Assembly: GCA_028023455.1 (NCBI GenBank) | Contig: JAQFVV010012405.1 | Location: forward strand, 8,537,291 to 8,601,290 | From: Epiperipatus broadwayi | Lineage: Eukaryota > Onychophora > Udeonychophora > Euonychophora > Peripatidae | Direction of reading: 5' to 3' | Length of the DNA stretch: 64,000 nt | Made by a program: the position numbers and the translations under genes | The notes under the pieces: generated by a model | The model's database searches: none | The model's input: the letters and a program-made list of their open reading frames with translations, nothing else | Told to the model about the DNA's origin: nothing | Shown here: piece by piece, positions 37,590-48,965 of the stretch | Layout: the number at the start of each line of letters is the position of its first letter | How positions within the stretch are numbered: position 1 is the stretch's first letter

Positions 37590-37713
37590 TGCAATCTCTC
37601 TCATTCACCATATGATAAATAACTTAATAAGACTTGCACTGTTAGCAGTTTAATTGTTAATACTGCAAGACTTAGATTATTTATCATACAATGAATGGAA
37701 GAGATTGTAACTC
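37590..37713. repeat. Hairpin-forming inverted repeat
   Basis: The left half TGCAATCTCTCTCATTCACC...AAGACTTGCA pairs with the right half, which contains TGCAAGACTTAGATTATTTA and AATGGAAGAGATTGTAAC. The small loop is near 37650. Short palindromic element of unknown family. Confidence 0.7.
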
Positions 37714-37817
37714 GGAATATATTACATAGTATTTCATGTCATCAATTTTATAATATTACACTTAGTATTTCATATCATCAGTTTATAGTATTTACATTGC
37801 TGGTATGTGTATATGCT

Positions 37818-38110
37818 GCACATATATGTTGAAAATGTGTATAAACATATATACATATAGATATAATAACTTTGCATATGCATATTAGTATGCCAAGCAA
37901 AGTGTGTATTCTTCTTCCATCAGTTATCTGTTTGGTTATTGCACTTTCGGTGCTGAGCATCATAATCATAGCAGCACCAGAAATACAATAAGCCAAACAG
38001 ATAACTGTTGGAAGAAGAATTGTACACTTTGCCTAACATACCAACATACATATGCAAAATTATTATAGATAAACTAAAGTTAAAATAAAATTACATATAG
38101 ATGTATATAT
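37818..38110. repeat. Inverted-repeat (fold-back) element
   Basis: The arm with GTGTGTATTCTTCTTCCATC, AGTTATCTGTTTGGTTATTG (37900-37942) returns inverted at about 37985-38035. AT-rich outer arms (ACATATAGATATAATAACTT and its counterpart) extend it outward. The inner loop holds a short GCTGC / GCAGC pair. The ORF at 37778-37996 lies in it. No clear target duplication found. Confidence 0.6.
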
Positions 38111-38272
38111 ACTATACACTTAAAAATAATGATAAAAATTTTTATTTTTTTTTATCTATTTCAGTGTTTTTGTATTTTTACAGTAATATTTTTTTTGAAT
38201 CATGGATAACAGAAACCATTTCAATATTTTATTCATATATTTCATGTGTCATCTATTTCAAGATTGTTTAAA

Positions 38273-38640
38273 TCTCTTGTGATTTAATTTGAAAGTTTAA
38301 TTCTCCATCTATTATCATTTCTTCTAGTAATATGCCCAGCCCAGCTTCATTTCACTCTATTAATTCTTTCAATGATGTATTAATTCTTCCAGGGTTGTTA
38401 CTGATTTTGTTTGTTTTCTCATCCATCTATTTCATTTTTGATCTCTTTGATTTCTTAGTATGCATTTTTTCATACTTCATTGAGTGGGTTCATGTTTCTG
38501 TATTATTTTTCTGTTAAATATCCTAGTTTCAAGTTTGTAGTAAGAACTAGTAAAACGTATTAAAACCTATGTTTTCAAACACAGGTGTATTTTCTTTTAA
38601 TATGAAGTTATTTCTATCAGAAACATTCCATCCAAGTTTA
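38273..38640 (-). mobile_element. RTE-like LINE 3' fragment
   Basis: Matches the 3' part of the 20325-23010 copy in the same orientation (shared words ATCTATTATCATTTCTTCTAG, AATATGCCCAGCC, CAAACACAGGTGTATTTTC against its counterpart). Contains only the end of the ORF region. The plus-strand ORF at 38332-38517 is antisense noise. Confidence 0.75.
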
Positions 38641-41170
38641 ATTGTAGGAACTTTTTCTCCAGCAGCACTGTTATATTTACGTGTAAACACAATCCATAAT
38701 TATTTTTTTAAATTTTTTATTTAATTCTATATGCTGTAATATAATTATTGGACGGCTGGAGACATTATAAAATATTATTTTATATTTCTGTTATGCATAA
38801 ATAGTATGGTTTTTAATATATATATATGTTTAATCTTACTTGAAAAACTACATTATTTAGAATTCTTTTTAAGCCTTATTTCTGATAAGTTATATCTACA
38901 GCTATACTAATTTTTGTATACACAACCAATGGCATTTGATAATAATAAAATATCTTTAACTTGATCATTTGTTCATCTTCTTTGAAATTGAAAATCCCGT
39001 TTTTCATTGTACATTTACGAGTCCCAGTTTATATAACATTTATTGAAGAAGTGGAAAATGATAACATAAGTAGTCATTTGTTAAGATATCTGTATGGGTT
39101 TATATTTATAATAATGAGAGTGGAGGTTGTGATGAGGGAAATATCAGTGAATATGATTGTAAAATAACTTATCAACAAGTTTTCATATTTAATTACTCAG
39201 GCAAAATATAGAATTAAATGGTATCTTAGAAAAAAATACAGGGGAGAGAGAGGTTATAAACTTTTTTAAGAAAAGAAAAATCGTTAAAACTAAAGATTTC
39301 TGTATAAAAGATGGCTTTGGGAAAATTTTTAGTTTTTAGTACTATAAACTAGTAATGAGTTGTATAAAATGACCAAAAATAAATTTTTATGAGTAAATGG
39401 ATTAACAATTTTGTATAAAATTCGAACTTTGGGAAAATTAGCAAAATGAAAATTAACCTAATGTAAACGAATTAAAGATTATTTTTCTTGCCAGGAATAC
39501 ATGTATGAAAGAAGACAGTAAATCCCATCTTCCAACAGACCCTCTTTTAAAAAGTATTGAGGATGACAAATAGGGTGACTGGTTAGAAGTCAATATAGCA
39601 ATTCATATTGTTCAGATAAATAAACAATTTCATTAATGGTATAAATAGTTATATATACATAAATATTTTAAACAATAAAAACATTGGTTAAACTTAAGTA
39701 ATAATAATATAATTAGTAGTAATAATCAGTTTTTTTATATAATAAACCAGGAACATGTATAACCCATTAAAATATATTTAAGTAGTAAGCTTTATAATTT
39801 ACATTTTGAGCCTCAATAAGATATCCAAATGGTTCAAAAAAAATAGTTATGGATAAGTATTTGAAGTCATTCCATTTATCATGTATAGCCTTTAGTATGA
39901 TATGTTGTTCAATATGATTTATGGCAGTGATAAAGTAATGGATTTGTGAGCTGAAGATTTCTTGATGAAAGATTAACTGGTTAGTGTTCAAATATCACAT
40001 GACTTCTTGAGCAAGTAATCTTTCAAGTATTGTATTTTTTTTTCTTTCATCCTAAATGAAAGAACCAGATTTATATATATATAAAAGTCTCTCTACATTA
40101 CTATTTGGTATTAAGAGTCAACTAATAATTTTGTCTATATTCTCTATAGATATATATTTTATTTGTACAATATATGAAACATATAACTATAGTGAAATCA
40201 TGTTATACTGTTTCAATTACATGCTATCCTTAAAAAAACTGTAAATAAATAAAAACTTGAAAATTCATAAATTTTATGATACAACACATAATAAAATACT
40301 TTTTAAATGTAAAGCTAAAAGTGTTAAAAATTTGCTAATTTTTTTTTAAGCCATAAAATGAAAGGTTAATAAAGTAGTGGCAAAAAATAATTAAAAATTT
40401 TCTTATAACATATAACTGAGAATCTGAGGTGAATAATGTTAAATAGGGGTGACTGTATAAATTCTGAAGCCCATACTGGCTTAAAAAATATCAAAATAAC
40501 TAGAAAGCCCATTATCTACTGATGGTGAAATTGCTATTAATGTTTTTATGGGGGGGGGGGGTGATGAAAGTTATTGAAGAAAAAGGATGTCCAGAGTATA
40601 TACAATTGGATAAGTCTGACTCTTTAAAGCTATTTATTTTATTTAAAAAATAAAGATATAGTACAGTGAGTTTTTTTATTTTTTTTGAGTGAATCTGAAT
40701 TAATGCACTACCCAGTAAATATATGTATAAATGTGCTCTTAATTTTTTATTTATTTATACTATAACCTTAATTAATTATGCATATTTTATTCATATAAAT
40801 GCATCTGTATTATATATGTGTGTGCAAGTTGAAAATATTGTATACTTATAGTTTAATAAACAATAAGCTTATTAAAAATATGAGCTATTATGTGGAAAAG
40901 AGGCTTGGAATAAAATATAATGGATATCACAGCACTATCCAGAATGAATTAGAAATGATATCAATTTTTTTATAGTATCATCTACAATTTATTTTTTATT
41001 CTTTGCTACATTAATGAAAAATTTGACCTCTCTCTGCGTGATGTATTTGGGCTCAACCATCCTTGCCAACTGTCATAGGAGATTTTTTGAAACAATGAGT
41101 TTCTATACCTCTCCGTTGTGTGTGTATGACTCTTGGTAAAAATAAAGACTGCTAAATTATGAATTTAAAC
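38641..41170. other. AT-rich intergenic sequence
   Basis: No supported gene. The stretch 39880-40010 shares a weak word pattern (ATATCACATGACTTCTTGAGCAAGTA) with 59140-59180, suggesting an old dispersed repeat. A 12-base G run lies near 40550. Confidence 0.4.
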
Positions 41171-41240
41171 TTTAAAATGATAAAAAAATCAAGTCAGATG
41201 TCACATGACTTAATTTAATAAAGCTTGTATTTTCAAATGT

Positions 41241-41400
41241 TATATATAGAGCTTGCAAAATAAGCTCTTAACAAGCTTTGAGAATCTCCTCAACCCCAGA
41301 CCGGTTTCTGCTTCTGGCATCGTCAGTGAAGTGCCAGGATATTCTGGGGTTGAGGATAGTCTCAAAGCTTGTTAAGAGCTTATTTTGCAAGCTCTATATA
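41241..41400 (-). mobile_element. Fold-back element with a second hammerhead family
   Basis: Arms 41241-41300 and 41345-41400 are nearly perfect reverse complements (for example GAGCTTGCAAAATAAGCTCT and its complement). They enclose a 44-base loop region that holds a hammerhead core on the minus strand. Similar GAATTTAAA(C/T)TTTAAA strings at 41161-41176 and 41403-41418 could be an aged target duplication. If so, the element also has a one-sided tail on the left (about 65 bases), matching the other fold-backs. Confidence 0.7.
41288..41355 (-). ncRNA. Type-I hammerhead ribozyme, CCGG stem III
   Basis: On the minus strand: CCTCAACCCCA (distal stem I), an 18-base insert ending CACTTCA, CTGACGA (plus 41320-41326), stem II TGC-CAGAA-GCA (41309-41319), GAAA (41305-41308), palindromic CCGG (41301-41304), UC (41299-41300), then TGGGGTTGAGG (41288-41298) pairing the distal strand over 11 bp. 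TGGGG could alternatively pair CTTCA proximal to the core. All core residues fit CUGANGA...GAAA...UH. Predicted cleavage is between plus-strand 41299 and 41298. Only sequence-level evidence. Confidence 0.75.
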
Positions 41401-41409
41401 TAGAATTTA

Positions 41410-42774
41410 AATTTTAAATAGAAATAAAGTTGTGCATTTGATATAACTAGTTGATTGTCCTGGTGCCATATTGAATTTTTAAAAAAAATTGACTTGAGAC
41501 ACAATTTTCATAATAACTTTAGTTTTAATAATATTAAGAGCAAAGAACTTTACATTGATAGAAACTAGAAAAGCTATGGAAAACAAGAAGGTTAAGACAA
41601 ACTAGTGATTACCATTTAAAAATAAGGAAAAAAGAAATTTCAACATCCGACATAATTATTTCATTGTTTGTTTATAATTTCTAATTTATCATTAATTAAG
41701 TTTAAATTATATCTTCATTGATAATTTCTTTGTATTCCTCACAAAATTATCTTTCATCAATATATAATACTTCTTACATGAGATAATCCATAGCTTCAGA
41801 ATCTCCAAAACTAGTCGTGTAAGAATTCTTCATTTTTATCTTGTACCCCAAAAGTTAACAAATCTCAAAAGCATCTATAAGAAAAAGATTCATCCTGATA
41901 AAAGATACAAAACAAATCATTTCCAGAAGATGGATATGCATTTGTCATCATAGCAATTGGCTTTTTGTCTATCTAAAACTAGAAATTTTAGGCTACTGTC
42001 TGTATCAATGATAAAATGAGTTTCATCTCTTCATTTTATACTTTTTGTGTATACCAACAATGTTTATATTCTTTATGCATACCAGTGATACTATTTGTTA
42101 TATTTATTGTCCCACAGAGATATCATTTATTTGCATATAGCTTATTTGCTAGCTATAGACTTGAAAATAATGTGATGCAAGATGTGGCAAAACTACTTAC
42201 TTCACAGCATGAGTATCAAGGCATAGGAAAGAATCAGAATTTGATTCTTTGTCTGCATACAATTCCATGTGGTATATATATAACCATTGTGGCTATCACT
42301 ACACACACACCATTTGAAATCTCTCTTTATTGGTTTTAAGGGTTTATATTTTCACATAGTATTATGCCCAGTAAATTTTGTGATTGCTTTATAAATTGCA
42401 ACCTTTCGGTACATCTGATGATCAATCTTAAAATTTAATTGCACTGTTCTATATATGTAAATCATTACTTGTTATACAAACACAAACATGGAAGTGCAAA
42501 CACAAATACAAACACATTATGTCCATAAAATAAGGTTGCCTCAAATTTGGATCACAGACTCAAAATTACATTGTACATAAACCACTTTTGTTATATTTGA
42601 ATACAAATTTATGTACTGTATACTAAAGAGCATAAATGATTTAATATTATATAATTTATATACTACACAGATACACCAATACAAATGCAAATACATTGAT
42701 AAATTATACCATTTATCAAATAATTAAAAAAATTTTTTGAATATTATTGAAATAATTTAAAAACTAAAATTGAA
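41410..42774. other. AT-rich intergenic sequence
   Basis: The ORF at 42016-42339 (hydrophobic, no known motif) lies here; I see no splice or homology support. Nothing else recognised. Confidence 0.4.
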
Positions 42775-42776
42775 TA

Positions 42777-43734
42777 CACCTGGGTCTCTTTTTACGCGGA
42801 CTTATTTAACACGATTTTGAAGTTACGCGATTCGTGTTTCACCAGAAGTCGAACTCCGATATTGCACTATTACTTTAAATAATAAATTTCACGCACTTAC
42901 GTTATATTGAAAGTAATAGCACATTATTGAAATTCGACTTTCAACTTAGTAATTTCAATATTTTCAGTGCTTTATAATAGTAAGATTTTATGCAATAATG
43001 AAATTAAAATCATGATTTCCACATTTTATGTATTCACACATTAAATTTTATAAGATTATAATGTAAATTTGTTCAAACATTGTGCGTGTTAATTTTGCAT
43101 TTTAAATCGCATTCTGTTTTTGCTTTTTAAAAAACGTTTAATCAATTATTAATCATTTAGTGTCGCAAGTTTATTTTTAAAAGATGAGTAATAGCAGTGG
43201 GCACAATTAAAATTGAAAATTAAAGACAAAAATAAGAATTTAATTTTTAGTTGTTAGATTAATTACGTTGTCACCAGAAAACCATTAATTAACACAACAT
43301 GAGAGTGACGTTGGCGCTAGTTGTATTTCATCTTGTGAAGAATCTGATTTTTTTTATCAGTTTGCAAACGAACTTGTTTATCGGCAAATAGCGATAATAA
43401 TTAAGACGTGTATAAAAAAATATAAATTACTGTAAATTATGCACAAAAATATATTGTTTTGAATAAAATTAAATATTATAGATAAAAAAAGTTTGTCTTG
43501 TATCAATTTTTTTCAAATTTGAAATTTTTTATTAGTCATATTTTATTTCCTTATTTTTTTTTTTTGCACGAATTTTAAAGTAAATTTTACGTTGGTGCTT
43601 TGCTTTTACGCGAGTTTTGAAAAATCACAGTCCGTATCCTCCCGTTTTCAAGGTAAGTTACGTCTATTTTTGCATGATTTCGTTTGCGTATGTTTTCTGA
43701 GAACCTATCTATCACGTAAAACGAGACCCAGGTG
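42777..43734. mobile_element. TA-flanked inverted-repeat element (pogo/mariner-like), 958 bp
   Basis: Ends are CACCTGGGTCTCTTTTTACG and, inverted, CACCTGGGTCTCGTTTTACG, with TA on both outer sides (42775-42776 and 43735-43736). TA duplication and TACGCG-type subterminal words fit the Tc1/mariner-pogo superfamily. The interior is AT-rich with no transposase ORF, so it looks non-autonomous. The ORF at 43592-43813 spans its right end and is not a gene. Confidence 0.75.
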
Positions 43735-43736
43735 TA

Positions 43737-44370
43737 CTTACGACCCGATATTCCGAGATTATGGTTTTATTGCGATGAAGGTCTTTAAATATGAATCATC
43801 AGTGTATTTTTAATCCATTTTACTAACTAATCTGGCTGGTAAAGATTTTCAGCCTTTGTCGTGTTATCTAGTAAACTGACCAGAAAAGAAAAAAATTAAA
43901 TGTACCTATTAATAAAAATATTAATAAAAAATTCAAATTTTATCCAATTTCAAATTGTGATATATCATTTTAAAGATGGAATTAAGTAGCAATGAATGCC
44001 GGGATTTCTGTTGATGTCATGCTTATAGTTTTCGTGCAGTTTAAAAAGAAAAAAATTCAACGAATCACCTGCCACAAGCGCATGACGCGCTACAACTGAG
44101 CAAGCCGATGAAATTGTTTTTTTCTCATAGTATTTAACAAATCTGAAACATGTTCTGTAGAGATTATCTGACTCATCATTGTATTAGTGGATAAAATCTG
44201 TAATTTGTAGCAGGCACTTTGGAGAACTGATATCACTTCAATTTGTTATATTACTGAGTGCCAATAATTCATTCATTGATTATATATATATATTTATTTT
44301 TAAACTGATACAAAAATTGAATTTTTGTGATGTGGTAGAAAGTTAGTGCTGTTATACATTGATATTTATG
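43737..44370. other. AT-rich intergenic sequence
   Basis: A short GC-richer stretch (44060-44110) contains CACCTGCCACAAGCGCATGA. No assignment. Confidence 0.4.
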
Positions 44371-45792
44371 GCAGCACTGCTATAAAAAGTTTTGGAGATA
44401 TAGAGTCACCCTATCTTATACCCTTCTCAATGTATCATGCAATCTAATTGTTTCATTTTTACAAATATTCTTCAGAATATGATAATATTCTAAGTCTATA
44501 CCTTGATGATCCAATGCTTTAATCACTGAAGAAATGCTTATAATATCAAATGCCTTTTCATAATCTACAAATCCAAAGCATAATGGCAATTCATATTCAT
44601 TGATCCTTTCTATAATTTCTCTCAATACTTGGATATGATCCATTGTATGAAAACCACTTAAATCCAGCTTGTCTTTTGGTTGGCTGAAATCCAAAGTTCT
44701 TTGTAGACGAGTTATAATTATCTTTGTAAAAATTTTGTATAAAATAATAAAAGACTGATATGTCTGTAATTTCTAATATCTTCTTTATTATCCTTTTAAA
44801 ATATTAATACTGCATTCTTCCAATTATCTGGCACATCTTTATCATTTAGATATTTGGTATATAATTTTGCCAGAAAAAAAATTATTTCTTCACCAGCTTC
44901 TTTTAAGATATTGATTATAATTTCATCATTATCTGGAGCTTTTTTCTTTCCCATAAATTTAATTGTATATCTCATTTCTTCAATTAAAATCCTGGGCAAT
45001 TCAGAAAATATAATAGTTTTAGGAAGTATTTGTTCTTTATTACTATATAATTCTTGATAGAACTCTTCTACCTATTTCATGATATCTCTCATTTTAGTAA
45101 TATTTCCATCTTTTTTTTCTTATTGCAGATATATGTTTCCTACCAATATCAAAATGTTTTATATTCATGAGACTTATTTTCTTCTATAGTTTTCATTGCT
45201 AATTCACAATTACACTTTTTTATATCATTATCAATTCTTTTTTGCAACATTTTACAAAATTTGAGATATTCAATCCTTCTTAATGCATCATTTTTATATA
45301 TTTTCATATTCCTGGGTTGTTGTTTTTTTCATAAATTCTCTAGTCTCTAGAAATTTTATTTGTCAATTGCTGCTTTTTTCTATTAGCTATCATTGTTGCA
45401 GTTTTTAAAAGTATATTATTTTCCTATTTAATTCAAATCTGAATCATGTTCAAAATCTGCTAATATATGAAAACGATTTGTAAGTTCTAATTTAAATTCA
45501 TTAGAATGTTTCTGAAGATTAGGAATATCAACTGTGAATGTTGTTTTTTTTTAATAATTTTTGTCTTTAGTTTTGCATTAACATGTATCTTACTAATCGG
45601 TCATTTACTGCATTGAATTTATTAAGAACATTATCATCTTGAAATATGTATTTTCTGTTAATCAAAATATCCAATTCTGTTGTGCCTTCCTTTGGATGCT
45701 TCCATTTCCTTTCAATATTTTTCACACACAAAAAATTATAATAAAAAGTTTTTCTTTTTTTGCAAACTCCACAAATCCATAGTGTTTTTCTG

Positions 45793-46500
45793 AAGGTTTG
45801 TGATGATGGTGTTTTAGTTGTATTTTTATATTAGACTATTTCCGTCATCTAATATGTGTATTGAATGTCTTCAGAAAAATATAACTTTATTTAAACATTT
45901 CAAATACATTCAACTGTTAGTAATAGCACATCAAACAGGTTAGTATATGCACAACTTTTCGAGAGGTTTATTCACCCCTCTTCAGGTGTTGCTGGCCTAA
46001 CCAGTGACAGTACTAGCATTGGATTCGAACCTGGATCCTTAGGTTTTTGAGTATTGAATTTTAAGGTAACACTAACCAACAGCCATCCTGCCAAAGGCAA
46101 CAGTCTAGAAATTTTATATACTTATCTATGAGGTTATTCCAGATTTCTTCACTACTCAACTTTGCTTTTAGGAAAAAGTAGAGAAATCAGGAGCAACCTC
46201 ATAGATAAATATATGAAATTTCTACAGACTGTTGCCTTTGTCAGGATGACGCAGTTGCTTAGACTGTTACCTTAAAATTCAAAAATCTAAGGGTCCAGGT
46301 TCGAATCCCATGCTAGTACTGTCACTAGTCAGGCCAGCAACACCCTGAAGAAGAGGGGAGAATAATACCTCTCAAAACATTGTGCATATACTAACCTGTT
46401 TGATGTGCTATTATTATCAGTTGAATGTATTTGAAATATTTAAATAAATATTTCTCAAGACATTCAATAGGCATATTAGATTATGGAAATAGTCCAATAT
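45793..46500. mobile_element. Large fold-back element carrying tRNA-like sequence in both arms
   Basis: Arms of about 300 bases (from about 45824 and to about 46500) pair with each other. The shared word TTGTGCATATACTAACCTGT near 46380 returns inverted near 45945. Each arm contains a tRNA-like B box (GGTTCGAATCC at 46298-46308; its complement at 46021-46031). Each also has a hammerhead-like string near its outer third: CCTGAAGA...CCTCTC followed by GAAAA or AAAAC. It is inserted into the RTE copy. ATCCATAGTGT and ATCCATGTCT at the two borders may be an aged target duplication of about 12 bases. A left-side tail (about 45793-45823) lies outside the repeat. Confidence 0.75.
46243..46313 (+). 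tRNA. tRNA-derived (pseudo-tRNA) segment in fold-back right arm
   Basis: GGATGACGCAGTTGCTTAGA resembles a tRNA 5' half with A box, and GGTTCGAATCC is a consensus B box with surrounding GTCCA...TGC. This is expected for a tRNA-derived SINE head, i.e. an internal RNA polymerase III promoter. A mutated minus-strand counterpart is at about 46012-46085. Not a functional tRNA as far as I can judge. Confidence 0.6.
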
Positions 46501-46735
46501 AAAATTACATCCATGTCTTCTTTAATTTCTATTATCATAACCAAATTTACTTACATCATCTTCATCTATCAGTTGTGTGCTGATTCTACTATTAAAGTCT
46601 CCCATAACAGTTCTAAAATGTTTGATCTGATCAAATGCCTTTTGTACATCCATATAAAAATCCTCTACTACTTCATTATTATGAGAATTTGTTGGGGCAT
46701 AAACTGCTCATAATATATCCTTATATATACAATTT

Positions 46736-47340
46736 TGAAATATATTTTGATTATCAGCTACATTATATTCTTTTATACTTTTATTCTGAGAAGAATGTAT
46801 GATACATCTTTTATACATATCTATAAACTTTCAATTTCCCCATACACTTCAGACAAATGGATAAAGAAATATATAATATCAGTTCTATTTGCTGATGAAT
46901 GGTTTTATTTTATAAAAATAAAAAAAAGTGTTTGCAATTGTATCATGTAAATTAGTGAAATAAATTATTTCTTTACTATTGTCAGAGCTATTTATAGTTT
47001 GGAAATAGCAGCACAAGTTATGAACAGAATACAAACACAAAAAAGTATAGACTACCATTATTCCAAACTATAAATTTGAAGCTTATTTTTAGCTTTTTTT
47101 ACAAAGACTACAATTTTTATGTGTACATGAAAAGTTGAATTATTAAAAAATTAGATCAGAATGATGCTTGACCATATTATATGTGATTAAGATCTATAGT
47201 ACATTTTGATTTCCAGATATGCACAATATATAAAACCAAAACAAATTTGTGATTCTATGTTAAGATTATTTTTCAAACAAGTAAAAACAAAAATTAATTG
47301 ACAGCTTATAATGTGTGAACATTGTAAATTTAGCCTACAC
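46736..47340. other. AT-rich intergenic sequence
   Basis: Nothing recognised. Confidence 0.4.
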
Positions 47341-47970
47341 AAAAGAGAAAACGAGGTCAAAGAGCATAATACATAGCATATTTTTATAAAGTTTAATGTA
47401 TTTGTAAGCTATTTGTTATTAGAAGCTGCCAATATATTTTTCCTATTTGTATTTGTTAAATTCATAACTAAAAGTTGAATTTAGAATATATATGATTTGA
47501 TTTCGGATATTGTGTACCGTTTTGAATCATGTCAAGATATATCCATCTAAATGAAAAAGTCAAAGCATAATACATAACACATTTTTATAAAGTTTAATGT
47601 ATTTTTAAAATATTCTGTTGTTAGAAGGTGCCAATATATTTTTCCTATTTGTATTTGTTAAATTCATAAATAAAAGTTGAATTTAGAATATATATGTTTT
47701 GATTTCGGATATTGTATACCGTTTTGAATCTTGTCAAGATATATCAATCTTAAATGAAAAAATCAAAATTTAGGTAGAGGATAATATGTAGTGCATTTAA
47801 AGTGTCGAATGGGATATTTATAAACTATCCTGATATTAGAAGCTGTCAATATATTTTTTATATGTCCATTTGTTTTATAAATGAATTTTTGACATAGAAT
47901 GGTCTTCTTTTTTGCTTTCAGGTATCACATGTATGTAAATCATATCAGCACATTTAGGTCAGACTAGTTA
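47341..47970. repeat. Tandem repeat, about 203-bp unit, three copies
   Basis: Units start near 47356, 47559 and 47762, sharing CAATATATTTTTCCTATTTG and GATTTCGGATATTGTNTACC. Copies 1 and 2 are very similar and copy 3 is diverged. A still weaker fourth copy may follow to about 48080 (GTGTAAGCTGTTCAATAATA). Non-coding. Confidence 0.8.
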
Positions 47971-48958
47971 AAGACATATTAATATAATATGTATCACATT
48001 TTAATCGAATTCAATATATGTGTAAGCTGTTCAATAATATATATGAATTCGCAATTGTGAATATGAGTTTGTTTATAAACATGGTAATAGCAACAATTTA
48101 TCAGCAGTTTCTAATGTTGACCTCTTATTGTATTCAGAATGCTTTTTTTTATGAAAAATCGAATTGTTAAAAAGACATCAGTTTGCATTTTGGTGTTTCT
48201 CAACAAATATATGAAATAAAAATTCAAAAAGTTTGTATTTGCATCCTAAATATTTATTCTCAAAATGTTAATAGAAGAATACCAGTGAGTCATTCAATCA
48301 TGTTTTTAAAACAGCAACAAAGTATATAATATTTACTGGTATTATGAATTTTATGTCATTTTTTATTTTAAAAAATATTGTATTAAGAGTAAATGTGTAA
48401 TATTTTTTTCATTGTTGTTTAATTAAGTTTTAAAGCAATATTCCCTAAATATATATTTACAATGTGCGTAAATGGCTTAATTTTTTACTGCAATATCAAA
48501 TTTTTGCCACTTAGCAATATTTCTTTTTTCTTAAATCAAATAAATATAAATAATGAATTTAAATTTATTTATTTGACATTTTATTTAGGTGACATTGTTC
48601 ATTTCCGTAAAATTTCAGAAATTTTAAAGAATCAAGAGTTTTGAAATAACAATTTTTAATATGTACATTGATACACTACTATTTTTATTTTTTTCACACC
48701 TTCAAACATTAATTAAATATCTGAAAAAGATAAAATGATCTGGACAATGCATTTCATGCTAAATAAGAATTTTTCAATTACTCAGTCGCAATCTTACAAA
48801 TCTATCATTTGTTCAGTCTTTATAAATACCAAATTATGCCAAATTTTCTGCACGCAAAATTTTAACACCATTCACTAATTATAATCATTAAAGTATTGAT
48901 TTAAAAAGTGGAAGTGCAGAAAACTGAGTCCATGTAAATCAAATTGTATATGGTATAA
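47971..48958. other. AT-rich intergenic sequence
   Basis: No supported gene. The ORF at 48462-48644 has no known motif. Confidence 0.4.
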
Positions 48959-48965
48959 AATATGT

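Larger units (their letters stand above)
44371..46735 (-). mobile_element. RTE-like non-LTR retrotransposon remnant, copy 2 (interrupted)
   Basis: Same family and orientation as the 20325-23010 copy but cut off before the catalytic FADD box. On the minus strand KKKAPDNDEIIINILKEAGE is near 44940, ELPLCFGFVDYEKAFDI near 44580 and a HFRTVMGDFNSRI endonuclease strand near 46600. Reading order and spacing match copy 1 once the insertion at about 45793-46500 is removed. Stops and frameshifts show it is dead. Confidence 0.85.

Noticed and set aside
42016-42339. 107-residue hydrophobic ORF
   Set aside because: In AT-rich DNA, hydrophobic ORFs arise by chance from T-rich codons; no motif, start context or exon borders.
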